A stretch of 15,869 nt of DNA, taken from contig JAEUQE010000217.1 in assembly GCA_016789785.1 (NCBI GenBank), positions 1 to 15,869 on the forward strand, given 5' to 3'. Of this stretch, positions 8,886-15,791 are shown piece by piece. The DNA is from Bryobacterales bacterium. Lineage in GTDB: Bacteria; Acidobacteriota; Terriglobia; Bryobacterales; Bryobacteraceae. How positions within the stretch are numbered: the stretch's first letter is position 1; every line of letters starts with the position of its first letter. The position numbers and the translations under genes were made by a program. Below the pieces are notes generated by a model that saw only the letters and a program-made list of their open reading frames with translations, did no database searches and was not told the origin of the DNA.

Positions 8886-11540
8886 ATGCGCATGCTGTGG
8901 TCGCGGATCCGGGGATTTGTGTTTGCGGGCAGGCTCGATCGCGATTTGGACCGCGAGATCGAGGCGCATGTCGCGCTGATCGCCGAGGGCCTCGTCGAGC
9001 GTGGAATCTCGCCCGGCGAAGCGCGCAGAATGGCAATCCGTGAGTTCGGGAACATCTGTCTTGCCAAAGAGGACTATCGCGAAAGGAGAGGGCTGCCCAT
9101 GTTGGAGATGCTGATTCAGGATGTGCGTTTCGCCGTTCGTGTGCTGCGGCGCAAGCCGGCATACAGTATCGCGGCGATGATTGTGCTCGCCCTCGGCATC
9201 GGCCTGAGTACGGCGGTATTCAGCGTGATTCATGGTGTGCTGCTGAGCCGCCTTCCTTATCCGGATCAGGATCGCCTCCTCACACTCTGGCAGACGAATC
9301 CGAAGAAGCAGGGCACGAGAGACGAGGTGGCCATCGCGAACTTCCTCGATTGGAAAGAGCGGCAGCGCAGCTTCGAGAATCTCGCCGTCATCGAACCCTT
9401 CAGCCACGAGTTGATGGGTGATGGCGAACCGGAGGCCATCCGGTCATGGATTGTGTCCGAAGGTTTCTTCTCCATCATGGGAACTCCGCCGCTGTTGGGC
9501 CGTTGGTTTACCGCGGAGGACTATCGTGCCGCGCCTCAGGAAGGGTACGCTCCCGGAGGTGGGAACGTGGTGATTCTCAGCTACGGCTTGTGGCAGCGGC
9601 GCTTCGGTGGTGATCCGAAGGTCATCGGCAGAGCATTTCCGTTGCGCGGGCGTCCGATGATCGTAGTGGGAGTAATGCCACCTGGCTTTCAGTATCCGCT
9701 GAAACGGGAGTTATGGGCGCCGAGACTGGCCCAGAAACAGGATCGTGAAAGCCGTGTGTCAACCTACATGATGGCGGTCGCGCGATTGAAACCCGGAGTC
9801 CGCATCGATCAGGCGCGAGACGACATGATCCGCATTGCCACCGAGTTGGAACGGGAGCACCCCGCAACGAATAAGGGTTCCTCCATTCAGTTGATTCCCA
9901 TTGCCGATGCGCTGACGGGGCATGTGCGAACGGCCTTTTGGATCCTGCTTGGCGCAGTCGGGCTGCTGCTCGCCGTCGCCTGCGCGAATGTGGGTGGCCT
10001 CGTGTTGGCACGCGGCGTGGAACGGACGCATGAACTTGCGGTACGGCGCGCGCTGGGGGCATCGCCAGGGCGGCTCATGCGGCAGTTGGTCACGGAGACC
10101 AGCGTGCTTTCGCTTTGCGGTGGAATCGCCGGAGTAGCCATCGCGCATCTGGCGGCTCGCACGTTGCGCGCGCTTCCTGTTCCGGATGTGCCCCGGATGG
10201 AGCAGGTGGGCATCAGCGTTCCGGTGGTGGCATTCGCGGTCGCAGTCAGCGCGTTCACCGCGGTGGTGTGTGGCCTGCTGCCGGCGTTACGTCTCGGCGG
10301 CGGAGACAGTAGCGGCGCGATGAAAGCAGGCGGCCGTTCGTTCGTCACCACGCCCGCGCGCGAAAGAGCCCGCCGGTGGCTGGTCGCCGGGCAGATCGCA
10401 GTCTCCATGGTCCTGCTCACGTCTGCCGGTCTGCTGACGCGAAGTCTGGTGCATTTGTTGGCCATCCACCCCGGATTCACAGGACAGCGGGTTATCTCAT
10501 TGGAGGTTCATGCGTACAGGCGTACGCCCACTCCCGAAGAACGAATCGCTTACTTCCGGCAGACCACGGAGAGCATCCGCCAAGTGCCCGGCGTACAGGC
10601 CGCAGCCGCCGTTTCCGCGCTCCCGTTTCACGAGAACGCCATCGACGTCGAGACTCCGGTGCAGGCAACCGGGGAAGCGCTGAAACCCATCGACGCACGC
10701 CCTGTCGCGCGCGTGACCGTGATTACGCCAGACTACTTTCAACTGATGCGAATCCCGTTGCGTCAAGGCAGATTCTTCACCGATTCCGATGGCCCATCCA
10801 GCGCGCGAGTCGCCATCATCAACGAAGCGATGGCGCGAAGTCTGTTCGCGGGAACGGATCCGGTCGGCAGGCAGATCATTGTTGGCCGGGGAGCAAACCA
10901 TGTCCGCCAGATCATCGGTGTAACGGCCAACACGCTTCGTACGGGTTTGGATGAATCACCACGTCCGGAGTTCTTCCTGCCGCACGCGCAAAGCGGCGCG
11001 GGCTCCATGACCTTCGTGGTGCGGACGGAATCCGATCCTTGGATCGCCTTGCCAGCGATCAAAGAGGCGATCTGGAGCGTGAAGCGCGGTCAACCATTCT
11101 CAAAGATCGCAACCGTGGATGCGCTGGTGGCCGGCACCCACGGCGAGCGCCGGTTCCAGTTGGCATTGATCAGCGTTTTTGCCGCGTTGTCGCTGCTGCT
11201 GGCAGCAGTGGCCCTGTTCGGCTTCATGAGCTACTCGACCAGTCAGCGGCGTTCCGAAATCGGCCTTCGCATGGCCCTCGGCGCGTCGCGCAGGGATATT
11301 CTGCGGCTGATCATCAGCGACGGTCTCGCGATCGCCGCCGCGGGCGCCGCTGCCGGAACGGCCGGCTCATGGATCGTGGGCAGCGGCATTCGCGCGATGC
11401 TCTTCGGAGTGGCGCACTACGACGTGGCGACGTTTGCGTCAGTGGTGCTGACGCTCGCTGGTGTCACACTGACGGCGAGTGCGTTGCCTGCGATGCGCGC
11501 CGCCAGCACCGACGCCGCGAATGCCCTTCGATCGGAGTGA
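8886..11540 (+). CDS. ADOP-family (MacB/FtsX-like duplicated) ABC permease
   Basis: An 884-residue inner-membrane protein. Residues about 17-60 form the ADOP prefix domain (LDREIEAHVALIAEGLVERG ending IREFGN). One helix at about 95-117 is followed by a MacB-type periplasmic domain, three helices (about 346-370, 405-425, 440-465), another leading helix (about 497-520), a second periplasmic domain, and three final helices (about 760-785, 815-835, 845-870). The motif 'ELAVRRALGAS' and its partner 'EIGLRMALGAS' mark the two FtsX halves, as in the acidobacterial duplicated orphan permease family. No ATPase gene is nearby, which is usual for ADOP; the substrate is unknown. GGAG at 8875-8878, seven bases before the ATG, supports this start; an ATG two codons later is an alternative. 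The stop codon directly abuts a convergent rraA remnant. Confidence 0.93.
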   Translation: MRMLWSRIRGFVFAGRLDRDLDREIEAHVALIAEGLVERGISPGEARRMAIREFGNICLAKEDYRERRGLPMLEMLIQDVRFAVRVLRRKPAYSIAAMIVLALGIGLSTAVFSVIHGVLLSRLPYPDQDRLLTLWQTNPKKQGTRDEVAIANFLDWKERQRSFENLAVIEPFSHELMGDGEPEAIRSWIVSEGFFSIMGTPPLLGRWFTAEDYRAAPQEGYAPGGGNVVILSYGLWQRRFGGDPKVIGRAFPLRGRPMIVVGVMPPGFQYPLKRELWAPRLAQKQDRESRVSTYMMAVARLKPGVRIDQARDDMIRIATELEREHPATNKGSSIQLIPIADALTGHVRTAFWILLGAVGLLLAVACANVGGLVLARGVERTHELAVRRALGASPGRLMRQLVTETSVLSLCGGIAGVAIAHLAARTLRALPVPDVPRMEQVGISVPVVAFAVAVSAFTAVVCGLLPALRLGGGDSSGAMKAGGRSFVTTPARERARRWLVAGQIAVSMVLLTSAGLLTRSLVHLLAIHPGFTGQRVISLEVHAYRRTPTPEERIAYFRQTTESIRQVPGVQAAAAVSALPFHENAIDVETPVQATGEALKPIDARPVARVTVITPDYFQLMRIPLRQGRFFTDSDGPSSARVAIINEAMARSLFAGTDPVGRQIIVGRGANHVRQIIGVTANTLRTGLDESPRPEFFLPHAQSGAGSMTFVVRTESDPWIALPAIKEAIWSVKRGQPFSKIATVDALVAGTHGERRFQLALISVFAALSLLLAAVALFGFMSYSTSQRRSEIGLRMALGASRRDILRLIISDGLAIAAAGAAAGTAGSWIVGSGIRAMLFGVAHYDVATFASVVLTLAGVTLTASALPAMRAASTDAANALRSE

Positions 11541-11672
11541 TCACTGCTTCTGAGGCCTTCGCTCCTTCCAGGGCATGTTCGCGCGGCGCCACCACGACAC
11601 CGTCGCCATCGGCAACAGTAACGTCGCCGGGCCCGTTGAAACACTCGCCCTACCTGTTGACCAAAGTCGCAA
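11541..11672 (-). pseudogene. RraA-like gene remnant (C-terminal end)
   Basis: On the minus strand, PGDVTVADGDGVVV then PREHALEGAKAS closely matches PGDVIVADGDGVIV and PREHALEVAKAS of the intact RraA-like gene at 13600-14376. A weaker match, VNR then GPGD, extends it to about 11672 but includes a stop codon and a deletion. The final bases, AGAAGCAGTGATC, match the 3' end of the intact gene after a deletion of roughly 43 bp that drops MRFLDNIGLDRY. It is only about 130 bp of a gene of about 780 bp, cannot make a functional protein, and ends back to back with the ADOP stop codon. Confidence 0.75.
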
Positions 11673-11683
11673 GATGGACTTCT

Positions 11684-11946
11684 TCAGTCCAGCGCGACAT
11701 TGGCGAGCTGCCGGAAACGTTGGCCCAGGCGCGGATTCATGTTGTGATGAGTCCTGAAGACACATCGGTGCCGGCGCCGTATCAGAAGCTGAGGTAGCCG
11801 GAAATCTCGCCTTGATCGACGGCGCTGTTGAGGAAGCGGGTGAGGCGCGCCAGCGCTCCGGTTGCAGATCGGCTTGGGCGGGCGTTGCATGAGCGAAGCC
11901 GCGTGCGCCGCGATCGCGAAGAGCAGATCCGGGGAGGAAGGATCAT
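11684..11946 (-). pseudogene. Beta-lactamase-family gene remnant (both ends, middle deleted)
   Basis: Minus strand from an ATG at 11944-11946. Pieces in shifting frames give LLFAIAAHA (signal-peptide core), PAQADLQPE, and FLNSAVDQGEISGY, which matches VMNASVEKGEISGY of the intact gene next door. After a stop, another frame gives VFRTHHNMNPRLGQRF then RQLANVALD, matching the C-terminal RHRFKQLAYLALD. The catalytic centre (SxxK, Tyr motif, about 300 residues) is gone. It is on the same strand as the intact gene and directly downstream. Without the mobile element between them, its ATG would lie about ten bases past that gene's stop codon, so the pair probably arose as a tandem duplication or paralogous operon. 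Confidence 0.75.
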
Positions 11947-11950
11947 AGCC

Positions 11951-11960
11951 TACTTAGTCC
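11951..11960. repeat. Left target-site duplication of MITE copy 2
   Basis: TACTTAGTCC, a perfect 10-bp direct repeat of 12092-12101, abutting the left inverted repeat with no gap. Confidence 0.85.
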
Positions 11961-12091
11961 CAATACTCTTCAGTTAGGCGCTAGAGGCTAGGTTCGGGCA
12001 CAGCCATGCGTCCCGAGTCGGGGCGCGGCATGGCTGAAGGCCTGCGCTACCGTCAGGCGTGCGGCGCCAAAGTGCAAAGTGAACAGTATTG
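11961..12091 (+). mobile_element. 131-bp MITE-like element (copy 2) with TIRs and 10-bp TSD
   Basis: The left end is CAATACTCTTC (11961-11971). The right end is GAACAGTATTG (12081-12091), whose reverse complement, CAATACTGTTC, matches the left end at 10 of 11 positions. TACTTAGTCC flanks both ends exactly. Inside, CAGCCATGC (12001-12009) pairs with GCATGGCTG (12028-12036), enclosing a second stem TCCCG/CGGGG. The element has no coding frame, so it must rely on a transposase elsewhere. Insertion at the 3' end of the beta-lactamase-family gene left its reading frame intact, because the duplicated target carries the stop codon. A related, decayed copy lies at 4100-4200. A 10-bp duplication is compatible with some IS4- or ISAs1-like transposases, but I cannot assign the family. 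Confidence 0.88.
12001..12036. other. Internal hairpin of MITE copy 2
   Basis: Nine perfect base pairs (12001-12009 with 12028-12036), then an inner stem of five pairs including one G-U (12011-12015 with 12019-12023) closing on AGT. It could fold in RNA or single-stranded DNA and might act as a transcript-end structure for the upstream minus-strand gene, though there is no T run. Confidence 0.65.
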
Positions 12092-12101
12092 TACTTAGTC
12101 C
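12092..12101. repeat. Right target-site duplication of MITE copy 2
   Basis: TACTTAGTCC. On the minus strand it contains the last codon and stop (GAC TAA) of the beta-lactamase-family gene. Confidence 0.85.
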
Positions 12102-13300
12102 AGTGCCAGGTAGGCCAGTTGCTTAAATCGATGGCGATACGGAAGGGAAACCGCCGCCGATAGTTGGTTGATCATGAACACGCCGATGAGCTCTTCCTTC
12201 GGATCCACCCAGAAACCGGTGCCGGCGGCGCCGGACCAGTTGAACTCGCCTTCACTCCCGACGGTGCCGGTTCTGCCGGGTCCTTTGTTGACGGCCATGG
12301 TGAGGCCGAAGCCGTAGCCGGGCGCCACCGCGCCCATCGCTTGTTCAACAGGCAGATTGCCCAGGTGGTCCGATGCCATCAGTTCGACTGATTTGCGGCT
12401 GAGCAGGCGCTTGCCATCGAGTTCGCCTTTGTTCAACAGCATCTGGGCGAAGCGGGCGTAGTCCATAGCGGTGGAGACCAAGCCTGCGCCTCCCCAGAGA
12501 ACTTCCGGCTTCGTCTTCTGCATGTCCTGCCAGGCGCTTTTGTTTGGTTTGGCTTTGCCGTTGCCGTCTGGCTCATCCAACGACACCAGACGCGATACCT
12601 TGCCGGCAGGCAGCCAGAAGCCGGTGTCCTTCATGCCGAGCGGACGGAAGATGCGTTCGTCGAAAAACTGATCCAGCGACTGGCCGGAGACGGCTTCGAC
12701 GAAGCGGCCCAGCACATCGATGCCGACCGCGTAGTGATAGCGCGTTCCGGGCTGATGCAACAGCGGCTGCTTCGCCAAAGCCAGTGACCATGCGGCGAGA
12801 TTCATACCGGGTTTGGCGAGGTTCATGCCGCTGTAGTCGAAGCCCGCGGTGTGACGCATGAGGTCGCGGATGGTGATGGGCTTCTCGGCGCTCACCGTGC
12901 CCGCGGCGCCAGTCTTCACCTGCATGTTGGCGTACTCGGGCAGGTACTTCGAAACCGGGTCCGTGAGGAAGAGCTTACCTTCTTCGTAGAGCATCATGAC
13001 GGCGACGCCGGTGACAGGCTTCGTCATGGAGAAGATGCGGAAGATGGAGTCCTTGGTGACGGGTTGGTTGGATCCGGCACCCTGCCGGCCGTTGGCGTGG
13101 AAGTAGCCGATTTTGCCGCGGCGGGCGATGAGGCCGACATAGCCGGAGATCTCACCCTTCTCCACGGAGGCATTCATCACGCGCGTGGCGCGGGTGAGCG
13201 CATCGGCATGCAAGCCGGCCTGAGCGGCTGGGACTTCGTCCAACCAGGCGCCACACAACACGCCTGCGGTCAAAAACAAGGACAGCATTGTTTGTTTCAT
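12095..13300 (-). CDS. Secreted serine beta-lactamase/esterase-family hydrolase
   Basis: A 401-residue protein of the Beta-lactamase family (class C, EstB and penicillin-binding relatives). The N-terminal signal peptide (MKQTMLSLFLTAGVLCGAW, cleavage near AAQA at 25-28) sends it to the periplasm or outside. The nucleophile motif is FSMTK (Ser91, Lys94). YHYAVGIDVLG supplies the active-site Tyr (188-190), and the C-terminal motif NWSGAAGTGFWVDP takes the place of the KTG box, as in EstB-type esterases. MRHTAGFDY and DPVSKYLPEY are also typical. The open frame reaches 13333, but that first codon is GTG without support; the ATG at 13298-13300 is followed directly by the signal peptide and preceded by GAAGAAG. 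Substrate is uncertain: ester, D-amino-acid peptide or lactam. A MITE has inserted immediately after the stop. Confidence 0.9.
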   Translation of the reverse strand: MKQTMLSLFLTAGVLCGAWLDEVPAAQAGLHADALTRATRVMNASVEKGEISGYVGLIARRGKIGYFHANGRQGAGSNQPVTKDSIFRIFSMTKPVTGVAVMMLYEEGKLFLTDPVSKYLPEYANMQVKTGAAGTVSAEKPITIRDLMRHTAGFDYSGMNLAKPGMNLAAWSLALAKQPLLHQPGTRYHYAVGIDVLGRFVEAVSGQSLDQFFDERIFRPLGMKDTGFWLPAGKVSRLVSLDEPDGNGKAKPNKSAWQDMQKTKPEVLWGGAGLVSTAMDYARFAQMLLNKGELDGKRLLSRKSVELMASDHLGNLPVEQAMGAVAPGYGFGLTMAVNKGPGRTGTVGSEGEFNWSGAAGTGFWVDPKEELIGVFMINQLSAAVSLPYRHRFKQLAYLALD

Positions 13301-13599
13301 GGCTTCTTCGGATGACTCTCGCCAGTTTGTCACAACCGCGCGATCCGCTGGGGAATCACCCTCCTACCGGTCGAGAGTCATTGGCCGGCCGACATACGGC
13401 TCAGGTTCTCACGCCGCGGCAGATCAGGACCGCCAGCACGCCCTGCCGCAACGCAAGCTGCCGGCGCCGGACATCGCTGGCCCCGGTGCGTAACAGCCAG
13501 GTTGAATGTTGAGGACTGTTGGTGTTACTGAGGCTAACGTCCCAGTCGACGGGAGCCGTTGTGGGGCCGCCACCGATGGCCCCTTCGAGACTCTTCCGA
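13301..13599. other. Spacer between beta-lactamase-family and RraA-like genes
   Basis: No gene is recognised in these 299 bp on either strand. The beta-lactamase-family promoter probably lies in the right-to-left reading near 13310-13400 (TTGTGACA is a possible -35 box), but I cannot assign it firmly. A 13-base string, GATCACTGCTTCT, at the rraA end is shared with the rraA remnant at 11540. Confidence 0.35.
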
Positions 13600-14376
13600 T
13601 CACTGCTTCTTGCGCTGCTTGTATCGATCCAATCCGATGTTGTCGAGAAACCGCATCGAAGCCTTCGCCACTTCCAAGGCATGTTCGCGCGGCACCACAA
13701 TCACACCGTCGCCATCGGCGACAATTACGTCGCCGGGCCTCACCAACACGCCCCCGATCGTGACGGGACGGTTCACGGACTCGAGTTCGTTGCGGCCGGG
13801 ACGATAACCGCGCCCAAGCCGCTTGTAGTAGAGCGGGACCTTGTGCCGGATGATTTCATCGGTATCGCCAACCGCGCCGCTAGTCACCACGCCGAGCGCG
13901 CCGCGCTTCTTCCAACCCAGAAGATTCGACGAGCCAATGGTGCGCGTATCGCCATCCTGATCTCCGTCAATCACCAGCACCGAGCCGGGAAACAATGCTG
14001 CCTGGAAAGCCTCGGTCGTGATCTCGCGATACCAGCGTGACTCGGTGGGTTGATCCATCTTCGGCTCACGGCGATTGGTCGGGACATAGCGGCACGTCAC
14101 AGCGATACCGATAATGCGATGAGAGAAGCTATCGGTGTCGCGCCACAGCGTCTTGATATCAGCGTCCACCAATCCAACGCCCGCGAGGCCGGCCGCGTCC
14201 ATCCCATCAGACACATCGGCGACGCGAAGGCCTTCAAACGCCGCGAGCACCTGTTCATTCTCGGCTTGCGTGTACTCCTTGTAGGGGATGAAGTGCTTCA
14301 CGTTGGGATGCGGTGGTGCGGGAGGTTGGGCCTTGGCGGCCATCATGGCGAGCATGAAGAGTACAAGGAATTTCAT
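13600..14376 (-). CDS. Secreted RraA-like (HMG/CHA aldolase fold) protein
   Basis: 258 residues starting with a signal peptide (MKFLVLFMLAMMAAKAQ). The start at 14374-14376 is chosen because GGAG lies seven bases upstream and the signal sequence begins there; a longer frame to 14463 lacks such support. The RraA fold is visible: VADVSDGMDAAG (52-63), PGSVLVIDGD (130-139), GSSNLLGWKKRGALGVVTSG (148-167), then AVGDTDEI, and PGDVIVADGDGVIVVPREHA near the C-terminus. Family members act as HMG/CHA aldolases or oxaloacetate decarboxylases, or, as RraA of Escherichia coli, inhibit RNase E. The usual 'R-D' pair after 'GxV' reads G170-D171 here, so the pyruvate-binding Arg is missing while the metal-binding Asp remains. 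Classical lyase activity is doubtful and export argues against RNase E control. It lies 99 bp after the DUF1501 gene, possibly cotranscribed. Confidence 0.85.
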   Translation of the reverse strand: MKFLVLFMLAMMAAKAQPPAPPHPNVKHFIPYKEYTQAENEQVLAAFEGLRVADVSDGMDAAGLAGVGLVDADIKTLWRDTDSFSHRIIGIAVTCRYVPTNRREPKMDQPTESRWYREITTEAFQAALFPGSVLVIDGDQDGDTRTIGSSNLLGWKKRGALGVVTSGAVGDTDEIIRHKVPLYYKRLGRGYRPGRNELESVNRPVTIGGVLVRPGDVIVADGDGVIVVPREHALEVAKASMRFLDNIGLDRYKQRKKQ

Positions 14377-14420
14377 TGGTGCACTCCAAATCAGTGTTGT
14401 TTTGAAATCGAGTTCACCAG

Positions 14421-14440
14421 CAATCTTACTCAATCTTACT
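14421..14440. repeat. Perfect 10-bp tandem duplication upstream of the RraA-like gene
   Basis: CAATCTTACT occurs twice head to tail, 45-64 bases ahead of the RraA-like start codon, in the short gap after the DUF1501 gene. It may be a regulator site or a chance duplication. Confidence 0.5.
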
Positions 14441-14475
14441 CTCTTCACGCTGGCACGGGACACCGCGGCACGAAG

Positions 14476-15777
14476 CTACGAAAGCAGTTCGGGAACGGGA
14501 TCGCCGGTCTGATCCTCCAGCGAGTTCGCGATCTTGATGGGGCGGCCGATCGGCGTCATGTATTCCTTCTTCCAGTCAATGCCCAACGCCTTGTAGATGG
14601 TCGCGTAGAGGTCGCCCATCGTCACCACGCGATCGGTGACGTTGTAGCCCTTCTCATCGCTCGCGCCGACAACGATGCCGCCCTTGATTCCGCCGCCCGC
14701 GAGTGCAAGCGACCAGCAATTCGGCCAGTGATCGCGCCCCAGGTTTGCGTTGATCACCGGCGTGCGGCCGAACTCGCCCATTGCAATGACCAGAGTCGTG
14801 TCGAGCAATCCACGTTCTTGCAGGTCATCGACAAGAGCGGTCAAGGTGCGATCGAGCGTCGGGCAGAGGCGGTCCTTGTGCCCTTTGTCGTTGTCGCTGT
14901 GGGTGTCCCAGGAGGTGCTGTGATAACCAGCCGCGGTGACGAAACGGCTTCCGGCCTCGACCAGGCGGCGGGCCAACAGGCACGACGTACCGATCGAGTC
15001 ATTACCGTACCGCTCCCGCATCTTGGCCGATTCCCTGGAGAGGTCGAACGCGTCGCGCACGCCCGGCGTCAGGATCATCTTCCACGCCTGCGCCGTGTAT
15101 GCGTCCATGTTGGCGTGGTCCGCGCTCTCGTTCAGCGCACGGTATCTCCGGTCGACCGCCTTGAGAAACGCAGAGCGGCTCTCGACGGCAGTTTGCGAGA
15201 CGGACTTCGGCAGGCTCAAGTCAGTTACTTCAAAGCCCGGCTTACTCGGATCGGGGATGCACATCGGATCATACTCGCCGCCCAGGAACGCGGCGCGGAA
15301 GTGCTCTTCATACTGACGCGAGCGGTCCCACTTCGGTACCAGGACATGCGGAGGCACGGCATTGCGCGGTCCCATCTCTTTGGTGATGATCGACCCGAAG
15401 CTTGGAAATTGCATCGCTGGGTTGATCTCGTGCCCGGTCATGGCGTAGTGAGTCGCTTGCGGATGATCCGTGCCCCGCGTGTGCATGGAGCGAACCAGCG
15501 CGAACTTATTCATACTGGCGGCCATCTTCGGGAGTAACTCCGAAACACGAATTCCAGCCACATTTGTGGAGATTGGTTTGAAGTTACTGTTGGGCTTGGG
15601 ATCCCAAGTGTCAATGTGACTGGGTCCGCCCTCCAGCCAGAACAGAATGACCGAGTTTGCTTTTGGTTTCGCGCCGGTTGAGGGCCCGGCTTCGAGCGCA
15701 CCGCGTAGCGTCATGCCGAGCAATCCCAGCGAGCCAACCTTGACAAATGACCTTCGTGATGAAGAGTGATTCCGCAT
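14476..15777 (-). CDS. DUF1501 family protein with Tat signal
   Basis: 433 residues. The N-terminus carries a twin-arginine signal (SSRRSFVKVGSLGLLGM, Arg8-Arg9), so the folded protein is exported. DUF1501 landmarks: NSVILFWLEGGPSHIDTWDPKP (41-62), VRSMHTRGTDHPQA, MGEFGRTPVINANLGRDHW and ALAGGGIKGGIVVGASDEKG. The family has an alkaline-phosphatase/sulfatase-like fold; His and Asp residues in these blocks could bind metal, but no reaction is established. The start at 15775-15777 is preceded by a strong GAGGGAGA ribosome site and yields the Tat signal; the frame's earlier start at 15834 overlaps the upstream gene. The gene begins 14 bases after the DUF1553 stop codon, the usual operon pairing in Acidobacteria and Planctomycetes. 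Confidence 0.93.
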   Translation of the reverse strand: MRNHSSSRRSFVKVGSLGLLGMTLRGALEAGPSTGAKPKANSVILFWLEGGPSHIDTWDPKPNSNFKPISTNVAGIRVSELLPKMAASMNKFALVRSMHTRGTDHPQATHYAMTGHEINPAMQFPSFGSIITKEMGPRNAVPPHVLVPKWDRSRQYEEHFRAAFLGGEYDPMCIPDPSKPGFEVTDLSLPKSVSQTAVESRSAFLKAVDRRYRALNESADHANMDAYTAQAWKMILTPGVRDAFDLSRESAKMRERYGNDSIGTSCLLARRLVEAGSRFVTAAGYHSTSWDTHSDNDKGHKDRLCPTLDRTLTALVDDLQERGLLDTTLVIAMGEFGRTPVINANLGRDHWPNCWSLALAGGGIKGGIVVGASDEKGYNVTDRVVTMGDLYATIYKALGIDWKKEYMTPIGRPIKIANSLEDQTGDPVPELLS

Positions 15778-15791
15778 GACGTCTCCCTCGA

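Noticed and set aside
11531..11555. Shared GATCACTGCTTCT string at both rraA ends as a recombination or attachment site
   Set aside because: It is explained by homology of the two gene ends (stop codon plus preceding Lys/Gln codons). Only three bases extend beyond coding sequence, too few to claim a site.
13301..13599. Possible further pseudogene between the hydrolase and RraA-like genes
   Set aside because: Minus-strand fragments such as VRRRQLALRQGVLAVLI look protein-like, but I could not link them to any family or to the neighbouring genes.
14050..15537. 495-residue open frame on the plus strand
   Set aside because: Lies antisense to the DUF1501 gene and the RraA-like start. The opposite strand has clear conserved motifs, signals and ribosome sites.
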